A DNA stretch of 64,000 nt, from contig CM055888.1 of the NCBI GenBank assembly GCA_029582165.1, positions 14,903,001-14,967,000 of the forward strand, in the 5' to 3' direction. Below the pieces are notes generated by a model. It was not told the origin of the DNA and searched no databases. It worked only from the letters and a program-made list of their open reading frames with translations. The stretch comes from Portulaca oleracea (lineage: Eukaryota; Streptophyta; Magnoliopsida; Caryophyllales; Portulacaceae). Within the stretch, counting starts at the first letter, position 1; every line of letters starts with the position of its first letter. Shown piece after piece: positions 10,810 to 22,596 of this stretch. Both the position numbers and the translations under genes were made by a program.

Positions 10810-11887
10810 ATGGCCTCCCTTCAAACTCTAACCACAACCTTTAACTATCTCCCAAATTTGAGGCCATCCATATTTGATGGGGAGAATTATCAAATGTGGA
10901 GTATTCAAATGAAAACATTCTTTATGGCACAAGGATTATGGGATGTGGTAGAAAAAAATTATGATAAACCACCTAAAAAGGAGGAGAAGGATGCAAAAGA
11001 AAAGAAGAAGGATGGAGAAGAAAAGCCAAATGAAGAGGAAAAACCATCATGGGATGAAAGTAAGGAGGCACAGTATAAAGATAACTACAAGAAGGACATT
11101 ACTACCCTTCATCAAATCTATCAAGCAATCACTCTAACAATATTCCCTCGGATTATGCATGGCTGCGACAACGGTCAAGGAGGCTTGGACAATATTGAAG
11201 GAAGCATGACATGGCACTGACAAGGTAATACCTATTAAACTTCAAACTTTGTGGAAGGATTTCGATACCTTATTAATGAAGGAGGATGAAACCATTCAAG
11301 CATTCTTCGATCATGTCACTAGCTTAGTAAATAAAATTAGAATATATGGAGACATGATCAAAGATAAGAAGGTGATTCAAAAGGTACTAAGGAGCCTTCC
11401 ACCAAAGTTTGATCACATAGTGGCTGAAATAGAAAAATCTAACAATCTATCTACGCTCACGCTCACCGAGTTAGCAGGGTCTCTCCAATCACATGAGGAG
11501 AGAATGCTTAGATTCACATATCAACCACTAGAACAGGCTTTTCACTCCAAATTAAGATTCTCCAACCATGAGAATAAAAAGGAGAATAGCTATGGTAGAA
11601 ATTTCCAATACAAGAAGACATTATCCAATAATCGTAGCCGGGGGAGAGGAAGTTACAAGAATCAAGGAAGTCATGGAGAGCGAAAACTAGGGCCATACTG
11701 CAAGATATGCAAGATGTCTAACCATGATACAACGGATTATCAGTTCAAATGCAAGAAATGTGCATGGCACATACATCATGTACGAGATTGTAGGAACCGA
11801 CAACGGGATGAGGCCAACTTCATGGAGAAAGGCAACCCAAGTGAAAATGTATTCTACTCATGTCTGAATGCCACACAAGAAGCATAA
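10810..11887 (+). pseudogene. gag: Copia gag (capsid and nucleocapsid), frameshifted
   Basis: The structural Gag polyprotein packages the element RNA in cytoplasmic particles. Translation from 10810 gives MASLQ, then FDGENYQMWSIQMKTFF and LWDVVE, typical of the copia Gag N-terminus. The frame ends at 11220 by a frameshift near 11155 and resumes at 11249 (LWKDFDTLLMKEDETIQAFF, the UBN2-type Gag domain). The zinc-knuckle region CKICKMSNHDTTDY has Tyr where the last ligand Cys should be, so the first knuckle is probably dead; CKKCAWHIHHVRDC follows. A Lys/Glu-rich insert of about 45 residues lies at residues 55-100. A stop (TAA, 11885) separates gag from protease. Confidence 0.85.
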
Positions 11888-12295
11888 GACTCATGGTACG
11901 TGGATAGTGGTTGTTCCAACCATATGACGGGAAATCGAGATTCCTTCATGGAGCTGAATGAAGACATAAAGTCCAACATCACGCTTGGTGACGGGAGAAC
12001 ACATGAAGCCACCAGCAAGGGAACAATCTTAGTAAAGGCAAGAAACGGCTCAACCAAGTATATTCAAGATGTCCTATACGTACCTGGGATAGCTCAGAAT
12101 CTCCTAAGTGTGGGCCAGCTTCTTCAAAAAGGCTATCAAGTGAACTTTGATGACGATAGATGCATCATAATTGACAAGAAGATGCACCAAGTGATAGCAT
12201 CCATCGCAATGGAGCCCAACAGGATTTTCCCCTTATCAATGCCAACGAATGAGAAGGTGGCCCTCAGCTCCATCACGGATGCCACGACCTTATAG
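11888..12295 (+). pseudogene. pol: Copia protease
   Basis: The aspartic protease that matures Gag-Pol. SWYVDSGCSNHMTG carries the catalytic Asp-Ser-Gly, followed by LGDG, DVLYVPGIAQNLLSVGQL and a downstream GAG-pre-integrase link. The frame is intact for 131 codons from 11900 but is cut from gag by the stop at 11885 and ends at TAG 12293. Confidence 0.85.
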
Positions 12296-13139
12296 CATCA
12301 AAGGCATCTGAACCATGACAGTCTTAATGTCTTGAAGCGAAAGAACATGGTTATTGGTTTGCCCACAATAGAAAACAAAAGGAATATATGTGAGGGCTAC
12401 ATAATGGGAAAAATGCATAGATTACCATTCACTAAAACCACGTTGAAAGCTAAAGCCCCCTTACAGCTGGTCCATGCCGATATTTGGTGTCCATCACATA
12501 ATCCTAGCCTGGGTGACAAAAGATATTTCTTATTGTTCGTGGATGACTACACTCGCATGATGTGGGTCTACTTCCTCGAACAAAAGTCAGAAGCATTCTC
12601 ATACTTCCAACAATTCAAGGCCCTCATAGAAAAACAAAGTGGGCACAATATCAAAACATTGAGGACAGGCCGTGGGAGAGAATTCCATCAGAATGAGTTC
12701 GATGATTACTGTCGAAAACATGGCATGAAAAGGGAGCTCACAGTAAGACGCACTCCACAACAAAATGGAGTTGCAGAAAGGAAGAACAAAACAATAGTTG
12801 AGATGGCCCGCACCATGTTGCTAAGCAAAAATGTTCTGAAAAACTTTTGGGTGGAGGCAGTAAACACAGCCGTCCACATTCTGAACCGGTCTCCCACAAA
12901 GGCAGTTCCAAACAGAACACCATATGAAGCATGGTTCAGAAGGAAGCCAAAGGTTGAATCATCTCAAAGTATTCGGTTGCATAGCATATTCACATATTCC
13001 AAAAGAGAATCGAGAAAAGTTGGATGGCAAAGGAGAGAACTGCATCTTCATTGGCTATAGCGTAGAGTCGAAGGGATACCGCCTCTATAATCTAGCTAGA
13101 AACAAAGAAGGTGATTATTTCAAGGGATGTCATATTTGA
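12296..13139 (+). pseudogene. pol: Copia integrase, frameshifted, catalytic residue altered
   Basis: The integrase inserts the cDNA into the genome. Visible motifs are LVHADIW (first Asp), FVDDYTRMMWVYFL, TPQQNGVAERKN (third acidic residue) and NRSPTKAVPN. The usual RTDRGGEF motif reads RTGRGREF, so the second catalytic Asp is replaced by Gly. The HHCC zinc motif region reads YIMGKMH where C-x2-C-K is expected. A frameshift at about 12955 moves the C-terminal part (HLKVFGCIAY, IFIGYS) into another frame to 13139. Confidence 0.85.
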
Positions 13140-14597
13140 TGAAGCATCCCAATGAAGATGGGCGAAATTTATAGACCAAGAGTGAGCACATGAAGACCAT
13201 CACATTCAAGAAATCAGAGAAGGAAGACCCAGTGATAACAGTCCATCTTCAACTCCATCTCCTCATGGAGCTAGCGCACCACCTCCTACTATGGAGTCAA
13301 GCGACTTTCCACAGCCAACTCGGAGGTCTCAACGAGAAAGACGTCCACCTGCTTATCTACAAGATTATGAGTATGGCCAAGTAATTACAACATTCTTCGC
13401 CAGCTAGCCAACAACATTTCAAGAAGCATCACAAGATGAGAAATGGATCGAGGCTATGGACCAGGAAATCAAAATGATCGAGAAAAATGACACATGACAG
13501 CTAGTGGAGAAGCCTCAAGACAAAGATGTCATTGGGCTCAAGTGGGTCTACAAGATCAAATACAATGAGGATGGCTCAATCCAAGTACAAGGCTCGATTG
13601 GTTGCCGAAAGGTACTCACAGTAAGAACCGACTTCAACGAAACATTTGCTCCAGTAGTAAGCATGGAGACAATAAGGACTGTACTTGCCATTGCAGCACA
13701 ACTAAAACTACAAGTATTTCAGCTAGATATCAAGTCAGCATTTCTAAATGGCGAGCTTGAAGAAGAGGTATATGTGGAGCAACCCCAAGGGTACGTGATT
13801 GAAGGAGAAGAAACCAAAGTATATCGACTCAAGAAAGCACTCTACGGTCTCAAACAAGCACCACGAGCTTGGAATAGTTAATTCGATGGGTATCTCCTTC
13901 ATAGCGGATTCAAAAAGAGTCCAAGTGAACCATATCTATATGTCAAGACCCAAGGTAAAGATCTTCTAATTTTGTGCCTCTATGTTGACGATCTTATATA
14001 CACAGGCACAATCAAAGAATGATCCAAGATTTCAAAAAGGACATGATGGCGGAATTTGAGATGACAAATTTGGGCCTAATGAAGTATTTTCTCGGGATGC
14101 AAGTGAAGCAAAGGCCAGGTGAGATCTTCATCTCTCAAGAAAAATATATTGAAGATCTGCTTAAAAAGCTCAATATGCTGGGTTGCAAGCCAATGTCAAC
14201 ACCTATGGCTACAAATGAAAAACTCTCCACAAATGATGGCAAAGCAAAGGTGGATGGATCACTCTATAGAAGTCTGGTTGGTTCATTAATATATCTAACA
14301 AACACTCGACCAGACATTGTTCATACGGTTAGCATCATCTCCGGATTCAGGAGCGAGCCAAGTAAAGCTCATTTCGTAGCAGCAAAAAGAATTTTGAGAT
14401 ACATCAAAGGAACAAAGAGTTATGGTCTTCTATACAAAACAGAGGAAGACCTCAAACTCAAGGGGTACACAGATAGTGATTGGGCTGGATGCATTGATGA
14501 TCGAAAAAGTACAAGTGGATATTTGTTCCAACTCGACTCCAAGGCTATCTCCTGGACATCAAAGAAGTAGCCATCAACCGCAGAAGCACAGTACATT
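13140..14597 (+). pseudogene. pol: Copia reverse transcriptase and RNase H, interrupted
   Basis: After a degraded linker, RT begins near 13440 (EAMDQEI, LKWVYKIKYN). It continues with ETFAPVVSMETIRTVLAIAA, DIKSAFLNGELEEEVYVEQP, LKKALYGLKQAPRAW and the active site LYVDDLIYTG at about 13980-14009. RNase H follows, with RPDIVHTVSIIS, YTDSDWAGCIDDRKSTSGY and AISWTSKK. Breaks include a TGA in place of Trp near 13497, TAA near 13880, a frameshift after YTG and TAG at 14568. Coding sequence stops abruptly at 14597, where the Athila LTR begins. The missing tail is partly found at 38098. Confidence 0.9.
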
Positions 14598-16036
14598 TGA
14601 TAAGTCGATTTTATATAGAGTTTTTAGGGCTCAAAACATGTCAATTTCATGCTTTTTATATCCGAAATCCCGTATTTTTATGTCAATTTCTGTGATTTAG
14701 ATGCTTATTCGCGAGATTGGTGTGTTTTGCAGGAATTAATGAAATTATATCAAAAATCATGAAAAGTTTAAGGAAAAATGGGAAAAATCAAAGAAAATAA
14801 AAAAAGAGAGTTGAAGAAGAAGAAAGGAAAGAAGATGAAGTGGCCCAACTCAGCCATGACCCAACCCAGCCTGGAATGGAGCAACAAGGCGCGGCCAGCG
14901 TTCTCAAACGCGGCCAGCGCCTCGTCCAGAGACTTTAGAAACCGAGATATTACGAAACGCTACCGGTGCTTTTTGGGCGTTGCCAGCGCCAAGACACGGC
15001 GAAATCTCAATTTTGTACTCAACGCGACCAGCGTTTTAGAAATGCTGCCAGCGTTTTGTGCCCTAATTCGGTACTATATAAAGGGTTAAAGTCTGCCGTT
15101 TTCAAGGAGTCAAAATTTAATCAGTCTTTGCGGTAGTTTTAGACGAGAGTTTAGAGAGCTTTTTAGGGTAGATTTTAGATAGTTTCTTTCCGGTTAATTC
15201 TCAAACATTGTTATTAGTTTAGATTGTTGCTTGTGATCGAAGAACACGAAAGAGATAGATTCGGGTGATACGAAGAGATTGATTCCGCAAATTCGAACAC
15301 AGTTATTTCTATTTACTTTCATGTTTTCTTGTTACTATTTAGTTTTTGCGATGTTCAATTTCAGTAATATGAGTAGCTAATTTCTTTTGTTCGGGGGGAT
15401 AAACTCAATGTCTCTTTGTCGAATTTGAATACAGTCTCGGTGTTACATTATCCTTTCATTCATTTAATCTGCGTATATTGTATGTCATGGTAAAATCTGG
15501 CTAACCGCCTTTTACTTGGTTTTAGATTCTTGCCAACATAACGAAAGTTTGAGTGTTGAAATTGAAAAGCGTAGATTGAATAGGTTTAGAAAATAGTTAG
15601 AAATGATGATTCTTGCCTAGGGTCAATTTATAATCAGTTCTTTATCTTTCATTGGATTAAATAGTTAGAAATAATGTTTAGTTTAATCACTGTAACTCAC
15701 TTCGGATCGAAAGATCGATGTGATAGGGCCTAGAAAGATTATAGACTCCGAATTATCTTGTTACCTATACCGGGATTGTTGATAATTTGACTGATTGACT
15801 AGAGTGGACTCCCCTGAACGCCTTTAATTAATTGGTTAAAACCCTAAAAATTCCTTTTTTTTTAGTTTAGTTTTAGAAAACCTTACCACAACTCCTGGAT
15901 CGACCTAGCATTCTTTGTAGCGAACTAGTTCAGTGCGTAGTTGAACGCAAATCCCTGAGAGAGAATGATATTTTTATTACTACAAAGACCCGTACACTTG
16001 CGGTACACAGACACCTTATTAGTTTTAGGTTTGTCA
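14598..16036 (+). repeat. Athila 5' LTR
   Basis: It begins TGATAAGTCG and ends near TTGTCA, 6 nt before the primer site. It repeats at 26048 onward. It contains five variants of a GCGGCCAGCG / GCTGCCAGCG motif (14893-15055) just upstream of a TATA box at 15075 (TATATAAAG), so the promoter and transcription start are near 15105. Confidence 0.9.
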
Positions 16037-16042
16037 AGTTTT

Positions 16043-16060
16043 TGGCGCCGTTGCCGGGGA
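16043..16060 (+). other. Athila primer-binding site (tRNA-Asp type)
   Basis: TGGCGCCGTTGCCGGGGA is the standard Athila primer site. Confidence 0.92.
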
Positions 16061-16171
16061 TTTGACCTCCAACCGCCACTGGACGAACGCGCTCTGGGTG
16101 ACTAGGTTATTTGTTTTTCGTTATTTTTTTTTATTACGCTTGGTGTTCTTATTTTTGTCTTTTTCAGGTTT

Positions 16172-17270
16172 ATGCAAAAAGAATTATCCTTCGAGTACGA
16201 TCCCGAGATCGAACGTACACTTCGAGAGAGAAGGAAAAGAGCGAGACTGGAGAAGGAACAAGAATATCAAGAAACGGACGAAGAGGAGCAAGAATCGGAG
16301 CAGGAAGAAGAGATGGGAGAACAACAACCGAGGACATTCGGGCAGTATCTGACTCCCAATGTCACCAACCCACAATCAGCTATCAGTGTTCCCACCATCC
16401 AAGCAAACGATTTCGAACTACGTCAGTCTTTGATCAACCTGGTGTCTAAAGCACCATTCCATGGGCTGGCTAATGAAGCTCCGGACTGACATCTGCGACT
16501 TTTTCGTGAAGCTTGTGACACTTACAAGGCCAACAACGTGTCGGAGGACGCCATCAAACTGCATCTCTTCCCGTTCTCGTTGAAAGGCAAGGCGTGGGAG
16601 TGGCTCGACACACTTCCACCGAACTCGATCACGACCTTCAATGAACTCGCCAGCACTTTCTTGGCAAAGTACTTTCCTCCAATCAAGCTCACCAATCTGA
16701 GGAATCAAATTTCAACATTCACACAAGAGCCTGATGAGACGTTGTACGATGCTTGGGAATGATTCAAAGACATTCTTCGACGATGTCCTCAGCACGGATT
16801 CGAACCATGGGTTCTAATCCCACTATTCTACAATGGAGCAAGCGAGTCAACGAGAGGAAGCATCCTCTCAGCAGCTGGAGGCAACATCATGGACAAAACC
16901 ATACCAGAAATCAGGACTCTGATCGAGAATCTAGCAAACAACTCGCAGCAGTGGTCAGAATCCCGCCGTAGAGCGGGAGGTAAGCAAGATATTGATGCTA
17001 TTTCACTATTAACTACTAAACTTGATTCTTTAGTGAAAAAATGCACCATCAAGACTCGTCTGCACCCATACTTTTATCACGTGATTCTTGTCATTCGACC
17101 AATCATGCAACCTCTGCTTGTCCTATGGAAACAATCTGTAATGACCGAACCCAACAAGTTCACCATGTTGACCAAGGACCAGACCTAGAAATTTTGGTGA
17201 AAACCTTTTGTCAAACCAGCAAGAACAAGCAGGGAGCATTAAAACCCTTTTGGAAAAATAAGAGACCTTG
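16172..17270 (+). pseudogene. gag: Athila gag with internal stops
   Basis: The structural Gag. Translation from 16172 gives an acidic/basic N-terminus (ERRKRARLEKEQEYQETDEE) and then the retrotransposon-gag core: KLHLFPFSLKGKAWEWL, TTFNELASTFLAKYFPP and QEPDETLYDAWE. Two TGA codons, at 16487 and 16760, interrupt it; the second lies where an Arg codon CGA is usual. A Cys-rich C-terminal part follows in other frames (about 17040-17240). Confidence 0.85.
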
Positions 17271-18700
17271 ACTCACCAGAACGAAAAATTAGCCTCCCAA
17301 GTAACTTACCCCAACAATTCTTCCACCCACCCCACCGATGGCACATCCGGAGACTGCGGTGCTTTAGCCCTTAGGAGTGGAAAACAATTGGATGAACCTA
17401 GGCGAAAGCCACCTGAAAGTACATCAAATGAATCGCTCCCAACCAGTAGCACTCCAAATAAGGACCCTGAACTAGACAAAGAACCTCCTTTAGATGCAAG
17501 TGACAAGGAAAATAGAAAGAAGCAGGAGGAGCCACCAGTAGTTAACCAAAGAGTCCATGTACCAGTAGTGCCTTACCATGAAAGGTTAGTTAGTACGAAA
17601 CATGATAAACAGTTTGGGAAGTTCATGGAAATAATAAAACAACTTCAGGTTACTATTCCATTCAATGAAGTGATTACGCAAATGCCTACTTATGCAAAAT
17701 TTCTCAAAGAAATCCTTAGTAACAAAAGGAAGTTAGAGGAACATGAGATTATGACCCTGAATGACTATTATAGTGCCGCCATGCAAAACAAACTGCCTAC
17801 TAAACTTAAAGATCCAGGTAGTTTCACTATTCCTTGCGAAATTGGCACCATGCACATTGACCACGCGGTGTGTAACTTAGGATCCCGCGTCAATTTGATG
17901 CCTTACTCTATGTATAAGAAATTAGAGATAGGTGAATTAAAACATACCACTATTGCACTGCAACAAGCCGACCGTTCCATAAAATACCCAGTAGGTGTTT
18001 TAGAAGACATACCCACTAAAATAGGAGAAATATTCATCCCCGTAGATTTTGTTATTTTAGAGATGGACGAGGACTCAGAACACCAATCATCCTTGGCAGA
18101 CCGTTCCTAGCAACCTCAGGATATTGTGTTGATGTTAAAAATGGAAAAATGACCTTTAATGTAGGATCAGAAAAGATTGAATACAATCTGAAGCATGCTG
18201 CGAAATTTCCTTCTATGTCTGATGATTGTAATTTGATAGATTCTATTGAGAAGTTTGTCACTAAAGCATCTCCTAACGATCAGTCAAGTGATCCACTTGA
18301 ACTATGTCTACTCAATGATTGCTCAGTGCAAGATAAAGAGGATGTCATAGTCGCTTATGCAAAGCTATTGGATGCTGCACCTGAGGTAACAAGTGAGCCC
18401 AAGGAGGAGTACGACCTGACCGAAAATTCTGATAGCACAGAACAAAAAGCTCCTGAAGTGGAACTGAAACCGCTACCAGATACGCTACGATACGAGTTCC
18501 TTGGGCCAAATTCCACCAATCCCGTAATTGTGAGTTCAACTTTAACGAAAGAAGAAACGTCATCATTACTAGAAGTATTGCGAACTCATCGCAATTGGGT
18601 ATGTCATCGATGATTTGAAGGGGATACATCCTTCTTTCTACATGATAGAATTCTCCTTGAGAAAGACCATAAACCTTCATTCGAACATCAAAGAAGACTT
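17268..18700 (+). pseudogene. pol: Athila protease and linker, catalytic Asp replaced
   Basis: The frame from 17268 (280 codons) holds a hydrophilic linker (ALALRSGKQLDEP) and then PVVPYHERL, the protease lead-in. The protease signature near 17870 reads VCNLGSRVNLMPYSMYKKL, where the family has DLGAS: the catalytic Asp is Asn and the following Ala-Ser is Ser-Arg. A frameshift near 18080 puts the flap-side part (GRPFLAT) in another frame. Translation resumes at 18149 (MTFNVGSEKIEYNL) as a linker ending at TGA 18611 before reverse transcriptase. Confidence 0.8.
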
Positions 18701-18709
18701 AATCCAAAT

Positions 18710-20035
18710 ATGAAAGAGGTGGTGAAGAAGGAAATACTAAAACTCCTCAAGGCGGGGATAATTTACCCCATTTCTGACAGTGAGTGGGTCAGCCCTGTTC
18801 ACGTAGTCCCGAAGAAAGGAGGGATGACTGTGGTCAAGAACAAAAAGAACCAGCTAATTCCTACCAAGACTGTTACCGGATGGAGAATGTGCATTGACTA
18901 TAGAAAGCTGAACAAGGCCACCAGGAAAGATCACTTCCCTCCTCCATTTGTAGATCAGATGTTGGAGCGTATAGCAAAAAACTTCTATTTTTTCTATTTA
19001 GACGGGTATTCAGGATTCTTTCAAATCCCAATTTACCCTAAATACCAGGAAAAGACAACCTTCACTTGTCCTTATGGAACCTTTACCTACAGAAGAATGC
19101 CTTTTGGCCTGTGCAATGCGCCGGCCACTTTTCAGAGATGTATGATGGCAATCTTCGCGGAATTTATTGAGGATATTCTAGAGGTATTCATGGACGATTT
19201 CTAAGTGTACGAAACCTCATTCGACCTTTGCCTGCAGAACTTGAAGCGGGTACTGCAAAGGTGTGAAGAAATCAACCTAGTTCTAAATTGGGAAACATGT
19301 CACTTTATGGTACAAGAGGGAGTAGTCTTAGGACATGTGATTTCCAGTAAGGGAACTTCAGTGGACAAGGCCAAGGTTGAAGTAATCGAGAAACTTCCCC
19401 CGCCTGTGTCCGTGAAAGGCATAAGAAGCTTCCTAGGGCATGTGGGTTTTTATCAATGATTTATCAAGAATTTCTCAAAAACAGCGAAGCCTCTTACGAA
19501 CCTACTTGCCAAGGACGTTCCATTTGAGTTCAATGAAGAATGGTTAGCTGCTTTTCAAAAATTGAAACAGGCTTTGGTGTCTACACCCATAATGCAAGCA
19601 CTAGTCTCGAATCTACCTTTCGAAATATTGTGTGATGCTAGCGATCATGCTATAGGAGCAGTACTAGGGCAAAGAGTTGATGGAAAACCTTATGCCATTT
19701 ACTACGCTAGCAAAACTCTTGATGGAGCCCAAGTGAATTATGCAACCACTGAAAAGGAGTTTCTAGCAGTGGTATATGCTCTAGACAAATTCATACCCTA
19801 TTTAATCAATTCTCAGGTCACAGTCTACACGGATCATGCGGCCATCAAGCATTTAATGACAAAGGTTGATTCGAAACCCCGTCTCATTCGTTGGGTGTTA
19901 TTGCTTCAGGAATTCGACATTGAGATTCGAGACAAGCATGGACTACAAAACGTGGCGGCTGACCATCTTTCAAGGCTTCATTCTGATTCTTCAGTTAAGG
20001 ATGACCTACCAATCAATGAGTGGTTCCCGCACTAA
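18710..20035 (+). pseudogene. pol: Athila reverse transcriptase and RNase H
   Basis: RT copies element RNA into cDNA; RNase H removes the RNA. Motifs are VSPVHVVPKKGGMTVV, WRMCIDYRKLNKAT, YSGFFQIPI, RRMPFGLCNAPATFQRCMMAIF and the active site VFMDDF at 19186-19203. The next codon is TAA (19202-19204) where Athila has Ser, followed by VLGHVISSKG and IRSFLGHVGFYQ, then TGA at 19457. RNase H (19562-20035) shows [44 protein letters not shown] and [10 protein letters not shown] and looks intact. Confidence 0.92.
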
Positions 20036-21320
20036 CAACTCTTAGCCATAAATTGGCGCTTAACTCCAATGGTTCGCAGACTATGTGAACTATCTGGTTT
20101 GCGGAGTTCTCCCACCTGGTTTAACTTATCAGCAGAAGAAGAAATTCCTTTCTGATGTTAAGAGATATGTTTGGTAGGAACCGCTATTATACAAACTTTG
20201 TGGCGATGGTATTTACAGACGCTGTATACCCGACGAAGAAGTGCGAAACGTGTTATTCCATCTCCATGCCACCCCTTTCAGTGGACACTTCGGACCCGAC
20301 AAAACAGTAACCAAAGTTCTTCATGCAGGTTTCTACTGGCCCACCCTCACTAGAGATGTGACACGCTATGTTTTCTATGCTACGACAGATGCCAAAGAAC
20401 AGGAAATATATCCAGAAGAAATGAGATTTCCCAAACTGGGATGTTAGAGGTCGAATTATTCGATGTATGGGAAATCGACTTCATGGGCCCGTTTCCCCAA
20501 TCTTACAAAAACCTCTACATATAGTCGCTGTGGGTTATGTCTCTAAGTGGGTGGCAACTATAGCATCTCCAACTAATGATACCAAAACGGTCATCAAGTT
20601 CCTCAAAAAGAACATCTTTTCTAGATTTGGGACTCCTAGAGCGCTCCTTAGCGAAAATGGGACCCACTTCTGCAACCGACCATTAGAATCCCTCATAGCT
20701 AAGTATGGGGTCAAACACAAGGTAGCAACACCTTATCACCCCCAAACTAGCGGGCAAGTCGAGCTTTCGAATAGGGAAATAAAAAGCATTCTTGAGAAAA
20801 CAGTTAATAGATCAAGGAAATATTGGTCCTTAAAACTCGACGATGCATTGTCGGTCTACAGAACCGCTTTAAAAACTCCTCAAGGCACCACACCCTATAG
20901 GTTGGTATTCGGGAAAGCTTGTCATCTCCCGGTCGAGATAGAGCACAAAGCATTCTGGGCCATCAAGACCCTCAATTTCGATCCCAAGACAACAAAAGGA
21001 AAAAAGAATCGTGCAACTTCAAGAACCCGACGAATTGCGGCAAGAGGCGTACAAGAATCCCCAATATATAAGGAAAGAGCCAAACTTGGAACGACAAGCA
21101 TATTATGAGAAGAAGATTTCAAGAGGGTGACATGGTGCTCTTGTTCAATTCAAGGCTGAGGTTCTTTCTCGAAAAAATGAAATCAAGATGGTCGGGACCC
21201 TTTAAAGTGCTTCGCGCATTTCCTCATGGAGCAGTAGAGGTTTGGCATGAGAACACCGGTTCATTTAAGGTCAACCGGTAGCGGTTGAAACCGTACTTGG
21301 TTGGCGACCCCGACCTCTAA
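20036..21320 (+). pseudogene. pol: Athila integrase, frameshifted
   Basis: Zinc-domain remnants (LHATPFSGHFGPDKTVTKVL, HAGFYWPTL) lie at 20241-20350 and the catalytic core at 20467-21108. Core motifs include [34 protein letters not shown] (the family has SDxGTHF, so Asp is Glu), [17 protein letters not shown] and [27 protein letters not shown]. The C-terminal part (GDMVLLFNSRLRFF, SRWSGPF) is in another frame and ends near 21320. Confidence 0.85.
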
Positions 21321-21699
21321 TCGGCACAAAGACTACTCGAGGACCCCGATGAGTAGGGGTCCATAACGTCGAGCTAACGACGTTAAACAAAGCACCCTAG
21401 GGAGGTACATCAATATCTAATATCTATTCCTCCCCACCTTTTTATTTTACTTTAATTATTTTGTTTCAGTTTTTTATTCGTTAGTAATTTTTATTTTGTT
21501 TACTAATTTTTCTTTTTAGTGTGTAGAGAAAAAGAAGAAATTCAAGAAGATTTTTGGCTATTATTGAAATTATTATTTATAACCTAATAAATTTTAAGTT
21601 GGTAGATGTTTGTAGGGAATTTTGGTATGTCAAATTGTAGAGAAAATAAGGAGCAAACAAAGAAAAGGGAGAAAACAAAGCAAAATTGGCCAAAAAATT

Positions 21700-22596
21700 G
21701 AATTATCATCATCAGGTGGCAAAATGTTGCCAACGTTTTCAAAACGCGGGCAGCGCCTCGTCCAGAATGTCCAGGTAAGTGTTTTTTGCAAAACGCTGCC
21801 AGCGCTTTATAAACACTGGCAGCGCTTTGTTCGTTTTGCATAGGTTTTGCCCGCCTTTTGTTTTAGTCAACCACCCCCTTTTCTTTTCAAATTGAAAACT
21901 TTTCTCCTTTCTTTTGCCCTAACCCCCGACACCCCAACTCCCAAATGCTCCCAGCTCCCCTCTCAACCCACCGTCCTCCTCCTCCTCGTCCTCGTCGCCG
22001 GCGCACACCCAAACCACCACCACCTTCCACCTTTTCCTCTCACTTCTCCACTTCACTTGCATTCTCACACTTAGCACCTTCAAGTTTCATTACTCTTCTT
22101 ACTTCAAATTCAAGGTATGAATTTCTCAACTCTTTCTCTTGTTCTTTGGATTATATACTTTGATTGTTGTATAATTTTGGTTGAATTCTTGAATTTCTTG
22201 AGTAATTTGCTGAGTTTTACCATGTACTATGTCCAAATTTCGAATTTCTTGATTGTAGTTTGATTCTTGGATTGAATTCTTGATTAGGGCATGATTTGAG
22301 TTGTTGATTTTTTATCCTTTTTGTTCTAGAATTGAGTGAATTATGATGTTGGGTATATTGTGAGAGCAATGTGATGATAAATTAGAGAAATTTAGGTTTA
22401 GATTTGGATGGTGATTGTGTTGTGGTGCTATGTTCTGTTTTTGATGTGGTTTTAGGTTAGACTTATTTCAATTTCAATTCTTAGTATCAAATAAGCATGG
22501 GGGAGTATTAGTATTGAGTTTAAGCATTGTGATCATGCTTATTTGATGTTCAGTGTTATATTTGGTGGTTGTATTGATTTTGTGAATGATTTTTAG
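21700..22596 (+). promoter_or_regulatory. LTR-like block, TATA-like box and intron-like sequence upstream of the env-like frame
   Basis: Between pol and the env-like frame, 21715-21835 repeats the LTR motif family (GCGGGCAGCGCCTCGTCCAG, GCTGCCAGCGC, CTGGCAGCGC) seen just upstream of the LTR TATA box. TTTATAAA lies at 21806, then a very C-rich stretch (21900-22080) like a plant 5' leader. A donor-like CAAG|GTATGA sits at 22114/22115 and an acceptor-like TTTTTAG at 22590-22596 directly before ATG 22597. The 482 nt between are T-rich, as in plant introns. Another strong donor, CCAG|GTAAGT, is at 21774/21775. No transcript evidence is available, so this is inference. Confidence 0.45.
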
